Assembly: GCA_938029995.1 (NCBI GenBank)
Contig: CALHGI010000222.1
Coordinates: 1 to 5,923 of the forward strand
DNA: 5,923 nt
Origin: an uncultured cyanobacterium
Lineage (GTDB): Bacteria > Cyanobacteriota > Cyanobacteriia > Phormidesmidales > Phormidesmidaceae
Reading direction: 5' to 3'
Shown here: piece after piece, positions 1 to 5,923 of the stretch
How the letters are laid out: each line of letters begins with the position of its first letter
Position numbering within the stretch: position 1 is the first letter of the stretch
Position numbers and translations under genes: made by a program
The notes under the pieces: generated by a model
The model's database searches: none
What the model saw: the letters and a program-made list of their open reading frames with translations, nothing else
What the model was told of the DNA's origin: nothing

Positions 1-870
1 TGCCTGACCGGTGATGCCCTCGGCTCCCTGCGATGTGACTGTCGCCTACAGCTACAAACGGCGCTGAAGATGATTGAACATGCGGAGGCCGGGGTGGTGG
101 TCTATTTGCGTCAGGAGGGCCGTGGCATTGGTCTGGTGAATAAGCTGAAGGCTTACTCACTGCAGGACATGGGTTTTGACACCGTCGAAGCGAATGAAAA
201 ACTGGGCCTCCCGGCGGATCAACGCAACTATGGCATTGGGGCCCAAATTCTGAATGATCTGGGGGTGCATCAGTTTAAGCTGATTACCAACAATCCCCGT
301 AAGATTGCAGGGCTGAAGGGGTATGGCCTAGAGATGGTGGATCGCATGCCCCTGTTAATTGAAACCAATACCTACAACTCGGACTACCTATCCACCAAGG
401 CCCAAAAGCTAGGGCACCTGTTGTTGCAGTCCTACCTGGGCACATTGGCGCTTCACTGGGGCGAGGTGCTGCCGTCGGCCCAGCGCTATGAAAAGGTAAA
501 CCTGCTGCGCCAGATCGCCCACGAATCTGGCCTGTTGATCCAGGAAGAGGCTCGCTCCATTGCCATCTCACTGTTTAGTCCCCAGGCGCTAATTGTGAAT
601 TTGGGGCTGGCGGAGCCGGTGGCCAGTCGATGGTATCAGGAGGCTGACAATCCCTACCGCCGTGCGATCGCAACCATTCTGGAACAGCTGATCCAATGGT
701 CCGATTTACAGGAGTTAGATATCCTGATTGCCAACGGCAGTGACCCCTTTACCACCCTCCAGGTGGGCCTAGACCGACAAATCTTTAGCTGGCAGTCCCC
801 CACGGTGATTGGTGAACAGCTAAGCACCCAGCGGATTTACAGTTTTTCCCGCCACAGTCCCAACGATTAG
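1..870 (+). CDS. ribBA: RibBA-type riboflavin protein, GTP cyclohydrolase II part and C-terminal extension (5' end cut by window)
   Basis: GTP cyclohydrolase II opens the GTP ring, releasing formate and pyrophosphate, as the first step of cytoplasmic riboflavin synthesis. The reading frame is open from base 1. The first codon is the first of three zinc-ligand cysteines (codons 1, 12 and 14, spaced as Cys54/65/67 in E. coli RibA), so about 50 residues of this domain and everything before it lie outside the window. [11 protein letters not shown] follows, then GLPADQRNY, holding the equivalents of the catalytic Asp126 (217-219) and Arg128 (223-225), and LITNNPRK. The domain ends near base 423. 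About 148 more residues follow, much longer than E. coli RibA (196 aa). Cyanobacterial bifunctional RibBA proteins of about 550 aa have such a tail, and the 289 codons here fit the end of one. The N-terminal DHBP synthase domain is therefore inferred, not seen. A stand-alone RibA with the same tail is the alternative. Confidence 0.85.
   Translation, partial: CLTGDALGSLRCDCRLQLQTALKMIEHAEAGVVVYLRQEGRGIGLVNKLKAYSLQDMGFDTVEANEKLGLPADQRNYGIGAQILNDLGVHQFKLITNNPRKIAGLKGYGLEMVDRMPLLIETNTYNSDYLSTKAQKLGHLLLQSYLGTLALHWGEVLPSAQRYEKVNLLRQIAHESGLLIQEEARSIAISLFSPQALIVNLGLAEPVASRWYQEADNPYRRAIATILEQLIQWSDLQELDILIANGSDPFTTLQVGLDRQIFSWQSPTVIGEQLSTQRIYSFSRHSPND
664..671. repeat. HIP1 octamer GCGATCGC, copy 1
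   Basis: This perfect palindrome lies inside the C-terminal extension of the riboflavin gene. HIP1 is a highly iterated palindrome of many cyanobacterial genomes. It serves here mainly as a taxonomic marker. Confidence 0.8.
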
Positions 871-889
871 GGTTGTCTCGTTTTATAAG

Positions 890-924
890 CAAGCCCCCAG
901 CTGCGCCATGCAGCTGGGGGCTTG
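890..924 (+). terminator. Strong hairpin terminator between convergent genes
   Basis: Bases 890-904 and 910-924 are perfect reverse complements: a 15-bp GC-rich stem with a 5-nt loop, starting 20 bases after the riboflavin gene stop. The plus-strand tail (GGCCATTGTATTTTGT) is T-rich but has no clean U-run. The protease gene converges from the right and stops at 964, so the hairpin may stop transcription from both sides. The minus-strand tail is not a T-run, which makes the plus direction more likely. Confidence 0.8.
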
Positions 925-963
925 GGCCATTGTATTTTGTAAGGCTGGCTGGCCGGGGCGGGG

Positions 964-2298
964 CTACTGCACCGGCGTCCGTCGGCCTAACTGGGGAATG
1001 GGCACAAACGGAGAACTCACCGTACTGGGCAACTGTTGGCGTCGTTTGATGGAGGCCACCTCTGGGGCCAGGGCCGATACCGCTTCGGTAAATTGGGGGT
1101 CGTTGGCCGTGCCCATCAGGCTCGGATCGTTGGCCAAGGCACTGCGCTGATCCGAGGACAGGTCCACCTGAATGTCCGGGGTAATGCCCTTGCGGCTAAT
1201 GTCGGTGCCGTTGGGGGTGTAGTAGTGGGCCACGGTGACGGCGATCCCCGACCCATCGGATAAGCCGTGGAGCGATTGCACCAGGGCTTTGCCAAAGGTG
1301 GGACTGCCTACGACGATGGCCCGGTCATTATCCCCCAGGGCTCCGGTAACAATCTCACTGGAGCTAGCCGACTCCCCATTCACCAAAATAGCCATGGGCA
1401 GTTCGGTTAAATGGGTACGGTTGGCGGAAATTTGTTCGCTGTCGCCGGTGCGGTCCACCGTGCGCACAATGGGCCCCCGCCGCAGCCACATGCGACAGAT
1501 ATCAATGCTGGCCTGGAGCAAGCCACCGGGGTTGTCCCGCAGGTCTAGCACAAAGGCCTCTGCCCCCTGATCGGTTAAATCAGCGATGGCCATCTGCATT
1601 TGTTCGGCGGCATGGGCGCTAAATTCATCGAGGCGGATATAGCCCACATTGATCCCATTCTGGGCTTCCAGTTTGGAATTAACCGTCCGTACTTCCAGGC
1701 GAGCCCTAGACAGGATAATGGTTTCAGGCTCGCCGTCCCGTTCAATGGTGAGGGTAACCTGGGTATCCGCATCCCCCCGCAGCAACTGGGAGGCGCGCTC
1801 GGCACTGAGAAAGTCGGTGGAGCTACCATTCACCAGCACGACGCGATCCCCGACTAAAATTCCCGCAACGTCGGCGGGGGAGCCGTCTAAAACGTCACTG
1901 ACCACCACCGTCCCAGCGGAGCGATCCCGCCGCAGCCGCAGGCCAATGCCGGACACTTCCCCGGAGGTCTGATCCGTTAGGTCGGAATACTGATCGGGGC
2001 TGAGGAAACGGGTGTAGGGATCGTCTAGACGATGCAGGGCACGGCGCAGCTCGGTGTAGGCCGACTGGCGAGAACTGTAATTGCGTCCCAGTAGCTCTTG
2101 GCGCACTTCAACCCAATCGGTGCGGTTGAAGGAGTCATCCACATATTCGCGATAAACAATCTGCCAGGCCTCGTCAAGGATTGCCTTGGGGCCATCGGTA
2201 AATGCTGCCTCAGCGGGAAATGACGTTAATAGGACAGGGGTGAGAAGAACCGTTGCGATCGCGCCAGTAGACCGAAGTAACTCTAAGGTAGTTTTCAT
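964..2298 (-). CDS. Carboxyl-terminal processing (S41) protease with PDZ domain, exported
   Basis: This is a tail-specific endopeptidase that cuts proteins near their C-terminus outside the cytoplasm. In cyanobacteria the CtpA member matures the D1 protein of photosystem II. From the ATG at 2298 the product has 444 aa: a signal peptide of about 31 residues (MKTT start, hydrophobic core, FPAEA before the cleavage site), an S41 N-terminal region with LDDPYTRF, a PDZ domain at about 114-191, then the protease core. LDLRDNPGG, the NGESASSSEI motif with likely nucleophile Ser312 (1363-1365), and Lys337 in PTFGK are present. The Ser-Lys gap of 25 matches E. coli Prc and algal D1 protease. An in-frame TTG at 2340 would add 14 residues before the signal peptide and has no ribosome binding site, so I chose the ATG. 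Motifs such as DPYTRF and EAWQIVYREYVD recall the CtpB/CtpC paralogues at least as much as CtpA, so no symbol is given. Confidence 0.92.
   Translation of the reverse strand: MKTTLELLRSTGAIATVLLTPVLLTSFPAEAAFTDGPKAILDEAWQIVYREYVDDSFNRTDWVEVRQELLGRNYSSRQSAYTELRRALHRLDDPYTRFLSPDQYSDLTDQTSGEVSGIGLRLRRDRSAGTVVVSDVLDGSPADVAGILVGDRVVLVNGSSTDFLSAERASQLLRGDADTQVTLTIERDGEPETIILSRARLEVRTVNSKLEAQNGINVGYIRLDEFSAHAAEQMQMAIADLTDQGAEAFVLDLRDNPGGLLQASIDICRMWLRRGPIVRTVDRTGDSEQISANRTHLTELPMAILVNGESASSSEIVTGALGDNDRAIVVGSPTFGKALVQSLHGLSDGSGIAVTVAHYYTPNGTDISRKGITPDIQVDLSSDQRSALANDPSLMGTANDPQFTEAVSALAPEVASIKRRQQLPSTVSSPFVPIPQLGRRTPVQ
2255..2262. repeat. HIP1 octamer GCGATCGC, copy 2
   Basis: This perfect HIP1 palindrome lies in the signal-peptide part of the protease gene. 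It is the second of three copies, spaced 1.6 kb and then 2.1 kb apart. Confidence 0.8.
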
Positions 2299-2777
2299 TG
2301 AAACGGTTGCGGCAGAGGTTAGCGGGATATTTGCAAACAATGTGGAGGAGTCTAATAAGGCGGGGGAGTAGATTTACCCAGAATCAAATAATGGAGACTT
2401 ACATAGGGAAATCTGTACGGGAAGCAATCAAATTTGACCCAGAACAAATTTCGAATATCTACATAATTTTACAGACCGTTTAGAGTTAAAGCCAAATGTA
2501 GGTAGAACCTTCAGCATAAATACTTGAATTAAATTTAGCTCATGAACCTGAGCAATTGCTGAGGTCCGTATGATCTTTATCCAAACCTTATTATCGTTGT
2601 GGCTACAATAAGTCACCCAGAACCCATTTATTGGTTTTAAAAGAAAATTTAAGTAAATCTAACTAAACGTACCAATAGGTTGCTCTCAAGTGATTCATAG
2701 CTCATTTGTAGAATATTATTTGAGCCGCTTTATTACAGGAGTATATTTACGGAAGCACGGACAGGGTGCTAGGGCAA
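2299..2777. other. AT-rich divergent intergenic region, no gene seen
   Basis: This 479-base stretch separates the divergent protease and DUF218 genes and should hold both promoters. By hand count 2461-2580 is about 34% GC, against about 63% for 1021-1080 inside the protease gene. I see no RNA gene, and the only open frames are short (61-62 codons) and unconvincing. It holds a 20-bp dyad at 2546-2565 and three copies of ACCCAGAA at 2376, 2437 and 2615. For the plus-strand gene a -10-like TATTAT lies at 2714-2719, overlapping TAGAAT at 2709-2714, but no good -35 box precedes either. No convincing promoter for the protease gene was found. The GC drop may simply reflect regulatory DNA. Confidence 0.7.
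2546..2565. promoter_or_regulatory. 20-bp near-perfect dyad, candidate operator
   Basis: The sequence ACCTGAGCAATTGCTGAGGT is its own reverse complement except for one symmetric G-G position, so 9 of 10 base pairs match around an AATT centre (the core AGCAATTGCT is perfect). With no loop it is a poor RNA hairpin but a typical shape for a homodimeric repressor or activator site. It lies near the middle of the divergent region, 248 bp from the protease start and 213 bp from the DUF218 start. The cognate regulator is unknown. It is not the NtcA (GTA-N8-TAC) pattern. Confidence 0.4.
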
Positions 2778-3443
2778 ATGTTAAGAAGTAGATTATTACA
2801 ACGATACTTTAAACCCGTCTGTCTAGGGTTGATGATTGCAGGGTTGATGGTTACTTTCGTTACAGTCAGTAATCTGCGGAGTGCCCGCACAGCCCCCACC
2901 GACGCCTACGTGGTTTTAGGGGGAAGCATTCGTCGAGAAATACACATGGCCCAGGTGGCTAGCACCCTGTCCCCGGCCCCCCCGATTTTAATCTCCGCCG
3001 GTTCCAGCGACCCCTGTATCCGCCTGCTATTCGAGCAGGCGGGGGCCTCCCTAGACCAAATTTGGTTAGAAAATTGCGCTGAATCCACATTTGGTAACTT
3101 TGTTTTCTCCGTTCCCGTGGTGGAACGCTGGGGGGCCCGCCATGTCACCCTGGTGACCTCCGGCAGCCACAGTCGCCGCGCCCTCACCCTCGCTCGCATC
3201 CTGTTTGGTGCTCGGGGCATTTGGGTGGAACCCCTACTGGTGGAGGAGACGGGCATTCCAGGCAATCGGGAAACCCTGGCCAAAACCACCCTGGACATTA
3301 GCCGCAGCCTGCTGTGGGCCGTGGTGGCCCAGGTGCACAAGCCCACCTGCAACCGTTTGGTGCCCCTGGCCGAGGTGGATTTGGCCCAGTGGCGACAGCG
3401 GGGGTTTAAGTGTGAGCACCAGGCAGGGATTGAGGGGAGTTAA
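2778..3443 (+). CDS. YdcF/SanA/ElyC-like DUF218 protein, membrane-anchored
   Basis: The product has 221 aa from the ATG at 2778. One hydrophobic segment near residues 14-32 (LGLMIAGLMVTFVTV) is a likely N-terminal anchor, with basic residues before it. The DUF218 pattern follows: DAYVVLGGS, PPILISAGS, an AESTFGN stretch in the place of the family's S-x-T-x-E-N, and HVTLVTSGSHSRRA. The last 60 or so residues (GNRETL, two cysteines) are less recognisable. Members such as E. coli SanA and ElyC are linked to envelope integrity and cell-wall precursor metabolism, but their chemistry is not settled, so I assign no reaction. A GTG at 2766 would add four residues. Neither start has a good binding site: AGGG sits only 3 nt before the ATG and a weak GGAAG 10 nt before the GTG. 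The stop lies inside the 3' end of the opposing glycosyltransferase gene. Confidence 0.8.
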   Translation: MLRSRLLQRYFKPVCLGLMIAGLMVTFVTVSNLRSARTAPTDAYVVLGGSIRREIHMAQVASTLSPAPPILISAGSSDPCIRLLFEQAGASLDQIWLENCAESTFGNFVFSVPVVERWGARHVTLVTSGSHSRRALTLARILFGARGIWVEPLLVEETGIPGNRETLAKTTLDISRSLLWAVVAQVHKPTCNRLVPLAEVDLAQWRQRGFKCEHQAGIEGS

Positions 3444-4965
3444 CCCCCTGCACCACGCCCGAATATAGGTAGTAGTCCTTTATTTTTATCCCCAACCGCT
3501 GCACTGGAACCGTGGCCACCTGCTGCCAGCCGGGTTGCAGCCGTAAGGGGCCTGGGGGTGAACCAGTTTGAATAAACGGATGCCAGTCATCCGCCAGCAC
3601 CAGGGCCGACTGACCCACCAGCTGGCGAGCATCGGCCCAAACATCGAATTGGTCAATGCGATCGGAAATGGCTAGGACACTGCGATCATGGAGGGCATAG
3701 GCCAGGGCCGAGGCGGAACGGTAGTCGGTGGTTAACAGCACATCGTGGTTGGGGGCGTGGTTTTGCACCACCGCTGCCACCTGGTGCCAGCCAAAGGACA
3801 TGCGCCCATCGGGGTCGCCATCGGGGCCAAATAGGGCGCTCACAGGTAACACACAGTAGTTAATCACCAGCAACCAGGCAACAACCGTGCCCAAAATTTG
3901 GCTGCCGTTAAACCATGCTCGGTGTTGCAAACGATCTGGCCTAGGGGAGAGAAAAAACAGGGGCACCAGGGGCAACAACAGCAGGTAGGCCAAAATATTC
4001 CAGTAGTAGAGGGCGGTGGAAAACAGCCCCACCAGGGACAGTAACCCGGTGGAGGTAATGCACAGCCCCAGGGCCATGGGGCGATAGGTGGGGGATGTGA
4101 GGGGACCCTCTGCTGTTATTGCCGAACGCACCATGACCGAACGAACCATGGCCCAAACCAGTGGGGGTGACAAAATTAGGGCGGCGGTGAGCCAAAAAAA
4201 CAACACGGCCTCCGGTCGCAGGGTGGGTCCGCCCCCGCTGTCAACGCTGCGGGTGAGATAATACTGGAAGGAGAGCCAATGGTTTTGAAGATTCCAGATC
4301 AGGATGGGTAGGGTGAACAGGGATGCGATCGCAACCGCCCCATATAGGCGACCATCCCGCCACAGCCGCCGGAGTTTGGGCTGCCCCACAATGACCCCCA
4401 GCACCGTCAGCCCCACAAAAACAGCCGTATACTTACACAGCCCCGCCAACCCCAGGGCCGCCGCCCCACCATAGAGAAATCTGCTGCGCCCGCGCCCATT
4501 CCGCCACACCCCATCCAAAAATCGCACAAACCAATAGGCCGAGATTAACGAAAACGTAATCAGCCATTGATCGTGCCAGGCCAAGGTCAAAAACAAAAAA
4601 TATAGCGGACTACTCCAACAGCACACCAAGGTGATAATCCATGCATCATGGCCTCGTTTGCCGTAGAGATAGTGGGAAATTTGATTATACGTCCAGAAAA
4701 ACAGACCATTACTCACCACCGTGGGCAACCGCAGCACAAAGGCCCCATGGCCCAGATGGGAAAACACCCCCTGCACCCAAGCATGGAACGGCGGGTGATC
4801 GTAGTAGGACCAATCTAAATGCTGACCCCACAGCCAGTAGTAGGCCTCATCCGGATTGGGAAATGCCGTCAGCCAGTAAACACCGTGGGCCAACAATATT
4901 AGCCACAGCCAAGGGGCCCTTAAAACAGGATGAAAACGCAGAGAGTGCCTTACTTCAAAACCCAA
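3406..4965 (-). CDS. GT39/ArnT-like membrane glycosyltransferase
   Basis: The product has 519 aa and is strongly hydrophobic, with roughly nine to eleven membrane segments by eye. This family moves a sugar from a polyprenyl-phosphate carrier to an acceptor on the outer face of the cytoplasmic membrane. After the first membrane segment comes the family signature NPDEAYYW with its acidic pair (Asp39, Glu40), then YYDHPP (54-59). Later come AWHDQW (129-134), GLCKYTA (175-181) and WNLQNHWLSFQY (224-235), all typical of this group. Residues from about 385 form a soluble C-terminal region containing TDYRSASALAYAL. The start is TTG: no ATG or GTG lies between it and the in-frame stop at 5032-5034, the next TTG codons fall inside the first membrane segment, and GGAGGG precedes it by 11 nt. 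Sugar and acceptor cannot be told from sequence. The acidic-tail gene lies 90 bp upstream on the same strand. Confidence 0.85.
   Translation of the reverse strand: MGFEVRHSLRFHPVLRAPWLWLILLAHGVYWLTAFPNPDEAYYWLWGQHLDWSYYDHPPFHAWVQGVFSHLGHGAFVLRLPTVVSNGLFFWTYNQISHYLYGKRGHDAWIITLVCCWSSPLYFLFLTLAWHDQWLITFSLISAYWFVRFLDGVWRNGRGRSRFLYGGAAALGLAGLCKYTAVFVGLTVLGVIVGQPKLRRLWRDGRLYGAVAIASLFTLPILIWNLQNHWLSFQYYLTRSVDSGGGPTLRPEAVLFFWLTAALILSPPLVWAMVRSVMVRSAITAEGPLTSPTYRPMALGLCITSTGLLSLVGLFSTALYYWNILAYLLLLPLVPLFFLSPRPDRLQHRAWFNGSQILGTVVAWLLVINYCVLPVSALFGPDGDPDGRMSFGWHQVAAVVQNHAPNHDVLLTTDYRSASALAYALHDRSVLAISDRIDQFDVWADARQLVGQSALVLADDWHPFIQTGSPPGPLRLQPGWQQVATVPVQRLGIKIKDYYLYSGVVQGVNSPQSLPGAHT
4325..4332. repeat. 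HIP1 octamer GCGATCGC, copy 3
   Basis: This perfect HIP1 palindrome lies inside the glycosyltransferase gene, in the part encoding residues near 212-214. It is the third copy in the window. Confidence 0.8.
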
Positions 4966-4976
4966 AACAGAAAGTG

Positions 4977-4982
4977 CCCTCC
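4977..4982 (-). promoter_or_regulatory. Ribosome binding site GGAGGG before a TTG start
   Basis: On the minus strand GGAGGG lies 11 nt before the TTG at 4965. It is the clearest Shine-Dalgarno sequence among the starts in this window, and it supports a TTG start in a frame that has no ATG or GTG available upstream. Confidence 0.6.
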
Positions 4983-5055
4983 GAGAATCTGCGGCTGGGC
5001 CGACAGAACCTACACCTCGAACCCAGCTATTCTAGGACACCCATGACCGAACTCC

Positions 5056-5718
5056 CTACTCCCCGCCTTCATCCGTCGATTCCATATCAATCCCCCAGTC
5101 CCCCAGGGCCGCATCCCCCTCATCCGTCAGTTCCTCCGACTCAAACTGGGGTGGATCGACCAAACTGGCCCGATCCTCTGGATCGCTCCACAGGGTAGGC
5201 GTGTAAACAATCACCGGTAACCCAGCCCCATTTAAGCCCCGAATAATCCGCTCTGGGGTTTGGGGAAAGGCAATAAATAGGGGAAAGGGCCGTTCAGACC
5301 CCTCATTTAAAAGATGTTCATGCTGCATCGGCATCAGCCACTCGTAGTTTTCCGAGAGCAATATTTGGGTCCGTCGCCAGCGAGACAACAGTTCCGAAAA
5401 ATCCTCATCGGGCCGGTGAATAAACAACACCACATCCACCCCGGTTTTAATTTTCCACTCCGGGTCACACATCAGCATCACCAGGTCACAGGGGAGGGAT
5501 GTCACCTCTCGCCGGGTACTCACCGGCCCCAACGGGCCATCGACCGCCCGTCGAATACTAATATTGGGCAAGGTAATGGTGACAATACTTTCCTGGGGAC
5601 GGCGCATACTGGGCAACATTTCCAAATAGGGGCGGTGCTGCTTCAGCAGTGCCAAGGCTCCCCGATAGTCACTGCACCGCGCCAGCAGATGTTCGTAGTC
5701 GCCTTGGGGAGTCGCCAT
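5056..5718 (-). CDS. Hypothetical protein with acidic C-terminal tail, family not recognised
   Basis: The product has 220 aa. I do not recognise the family and assign no function. There is no signal peptide or membrane segment, so it is probably cytoplasmic. Residues 1-35 look helical (YEHLLARCSDYRGALALLKQ). The middle, about 44-175, alternates short hydrophobic strands (SIVTITLPNISI, DVVLFIHRP, FPLFIAF, LPVIVYTP) with polar stretches, as in an alpha/beta domain. From about 179 the tail is very acidic, with 16 Asp/Glu in 42 residues, and probably disordered. The start is the only ATG at the N-terminal end and has no Shine-Dalgarno sequence. The gene lies 90 bp upstream of the glycosyltransferase on the same strand, so co-transcription is possible. 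The tandem repeat lies upstream of its start. Coding is supported by the long open frame and a plausible mix of residues; the plus-strand frame opposite it looks like a shadow. Confidence 0.7.
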   Translation of the reverse strand: MATPQGDYEHLLARCSDYRGALALLKQHRPYLEMLPSMRRPQESIVTITLPNISIRRAVDGPLGPVSTRREVTSLPCDLVMLMCDPEWKIKTGVDVVLFIHRPDEDFSELLSRWRRTQILLSENYEWLMPMQHEHLLNEGSERPFPLFIAFPQTPERIIRGLNGAGLPVIVYTPTLWSDPEDRASLVDPPQFESEELTDEGDAALGDWGIDMESTDEGGE

Positions 5719-5783
5719 GGTTGAAAAATTACGCCAAACAGGTCTATTCTAGCTTTCCCCTATCCTACCCACCCATCCATCAA

Positions 5784-5923
5784 TAGGGGGCAGGGTCCCT
5801 GCTACGCACAGCCCTATTTATAGATGACCTCATGGCAGGGGTCCCTGCTGCCACAGCCCCTATTTATAGATGACCCTATGGCAGGGGGCCCTACTACCCA
5901 TAGCCCCTATTTATAGATGACCC
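5784..5923. repeat. Tandem repeat, 46-47 bp unit, three copies, continuing past the window edge
   Basis: Units are 5784-5829, 5830-5875 and 5876-5922, with one further base before the window ends. The 18-mer CCCTATTTATAGATGACC is identical in all three (5812, 5858 and 5905). Units 2 and 3 match at about 40 of 47 aligned positions; unit 1 diverges at its left end. Each unit also carries a short inverted repeat: GCAGGG and CCCTGC around 1-2 bases in units 1 and 2, degraded in unit 3. Unit 2 can fold into a longer hairpin (TGGCAG 5833-5838 with CTGCCA 5848-5853). The array lies upstream of the acidic-tail gene and shows no coding potential. It resembles the non-coding tandem repeats common between cyanobacterial genes. 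Confidence 0.85.

Noticed and set aside
2391..2483. Small plus-strand ORF of about 30 codons starting METYIGKS
   Set aside because: It is short, AT-rich and lacks a binding site; nothing beyond an open frame supports it.
2428..2616. Minus-strand ORF of 62 codons in the intergenic region
   Set aside because: Its composition is that expected of random AT-rich DNA, with no recognisable motif, and it spans the candidate operator.
2741..2750. NtcA-like site GTATATTTAC before the DUF218 gene
   Set aside because: The spacing between GTA and TAC is 4 bases, whereas NtcA sites need 8.
3433..3449. AGGGG...CCCCT hairpin at the convergent gene ends as a terminator
   Set aside because: The stem is only 5 bp with a 7-nt loop, and no T-run follows on either strand.
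4641..5198. Plus-strand ORF of 185 codons
   Set aside because: It runs antisense to the start of the glycosyltransferase and the end of the acidic-tail gene, and is very rich in Pro, Ser and His, as expected of a shadow of GC-rich genes.
5314..5724. Plus-strand ORF of 136 codons
   Set aside because: It lies almost wholly opposite the acidic-tail gene, is rich in His and Gln, and has no family-like motif. The minus-strand frame is longer and reads more like a folded protein.
5784..5923. CRISPR array
   Set aside because: The units are tandem and similar along most of their length. The less conserved bases between cores are related sequences, not unique spacers, and no cas gene is present.

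Overview
The window looks like a piece of a cyanobacterial chromosome. The GTP cyclohydrolase II region at the left edge reads like cyanobacterial RibBA, including the extra C-terminal module. A carboxyl-terminal processing protease of the cyanobacterial kind is present. The octamer GCGATCGC (HIP1), which is over-represented in many cyanobacteria, occurs three times in 5.9 kb, where chance predicts about 0.1. The coding DNA is GC-rich with many G and C runs. I cannot name the genus with confidence.

Layout from left to right. (1) 1-870, plus strand: the 3' part of a riboflavin biosynthesis gene, cut by the window edge, followed by a strong hairpin terminator at 890-924. (2) 964-2298, minus strand: an exported S41 (tail-specific) protease with PDZ domain and intact Ser/Lys catalytic pair, convergent with the riboflavin gene. 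(3) 2299-2777: a gene-free, AT-rich divergent regulatory region with a 20-bp near-perfect dyad and three copies of an 8-mer. (4) 2778-3443, plus strand: a membrane-anchored YdcF/SanA/ElyC-like (DUF218) protein. (5) 3406-4965, minus strand: a multi-pass GT39/ArnT-like glycosyltransferase, whose 3' end overlaps the DUF218 gene tail-to-tail by 38 bp. (6) 5056-5718, minus strand: an unrecognised soluble protein with an acidic tail, 90 bp upstream of the glycosyltransferase and perhaps transcribed with it. (7) 5784-5923: a tandem repeat with a 46-47 bp unit, three copies, running off the right edge.

Functionally, the protease, the DUF218 protein and the glycosyltransferase all act at or beyond the cytoplasmic membrane, so the centre of the window has a loose cell-envelope theme. 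Their opposite orientations argue against a single operon. The riboflavin gene is ordinary housekeeping. I found no evidence for a defence island, mobile element or CRISPR array. The least explained parts are the acidic-tail protein, the tandem repeat upstream of it, and the dyad in the divergent intergenic region.
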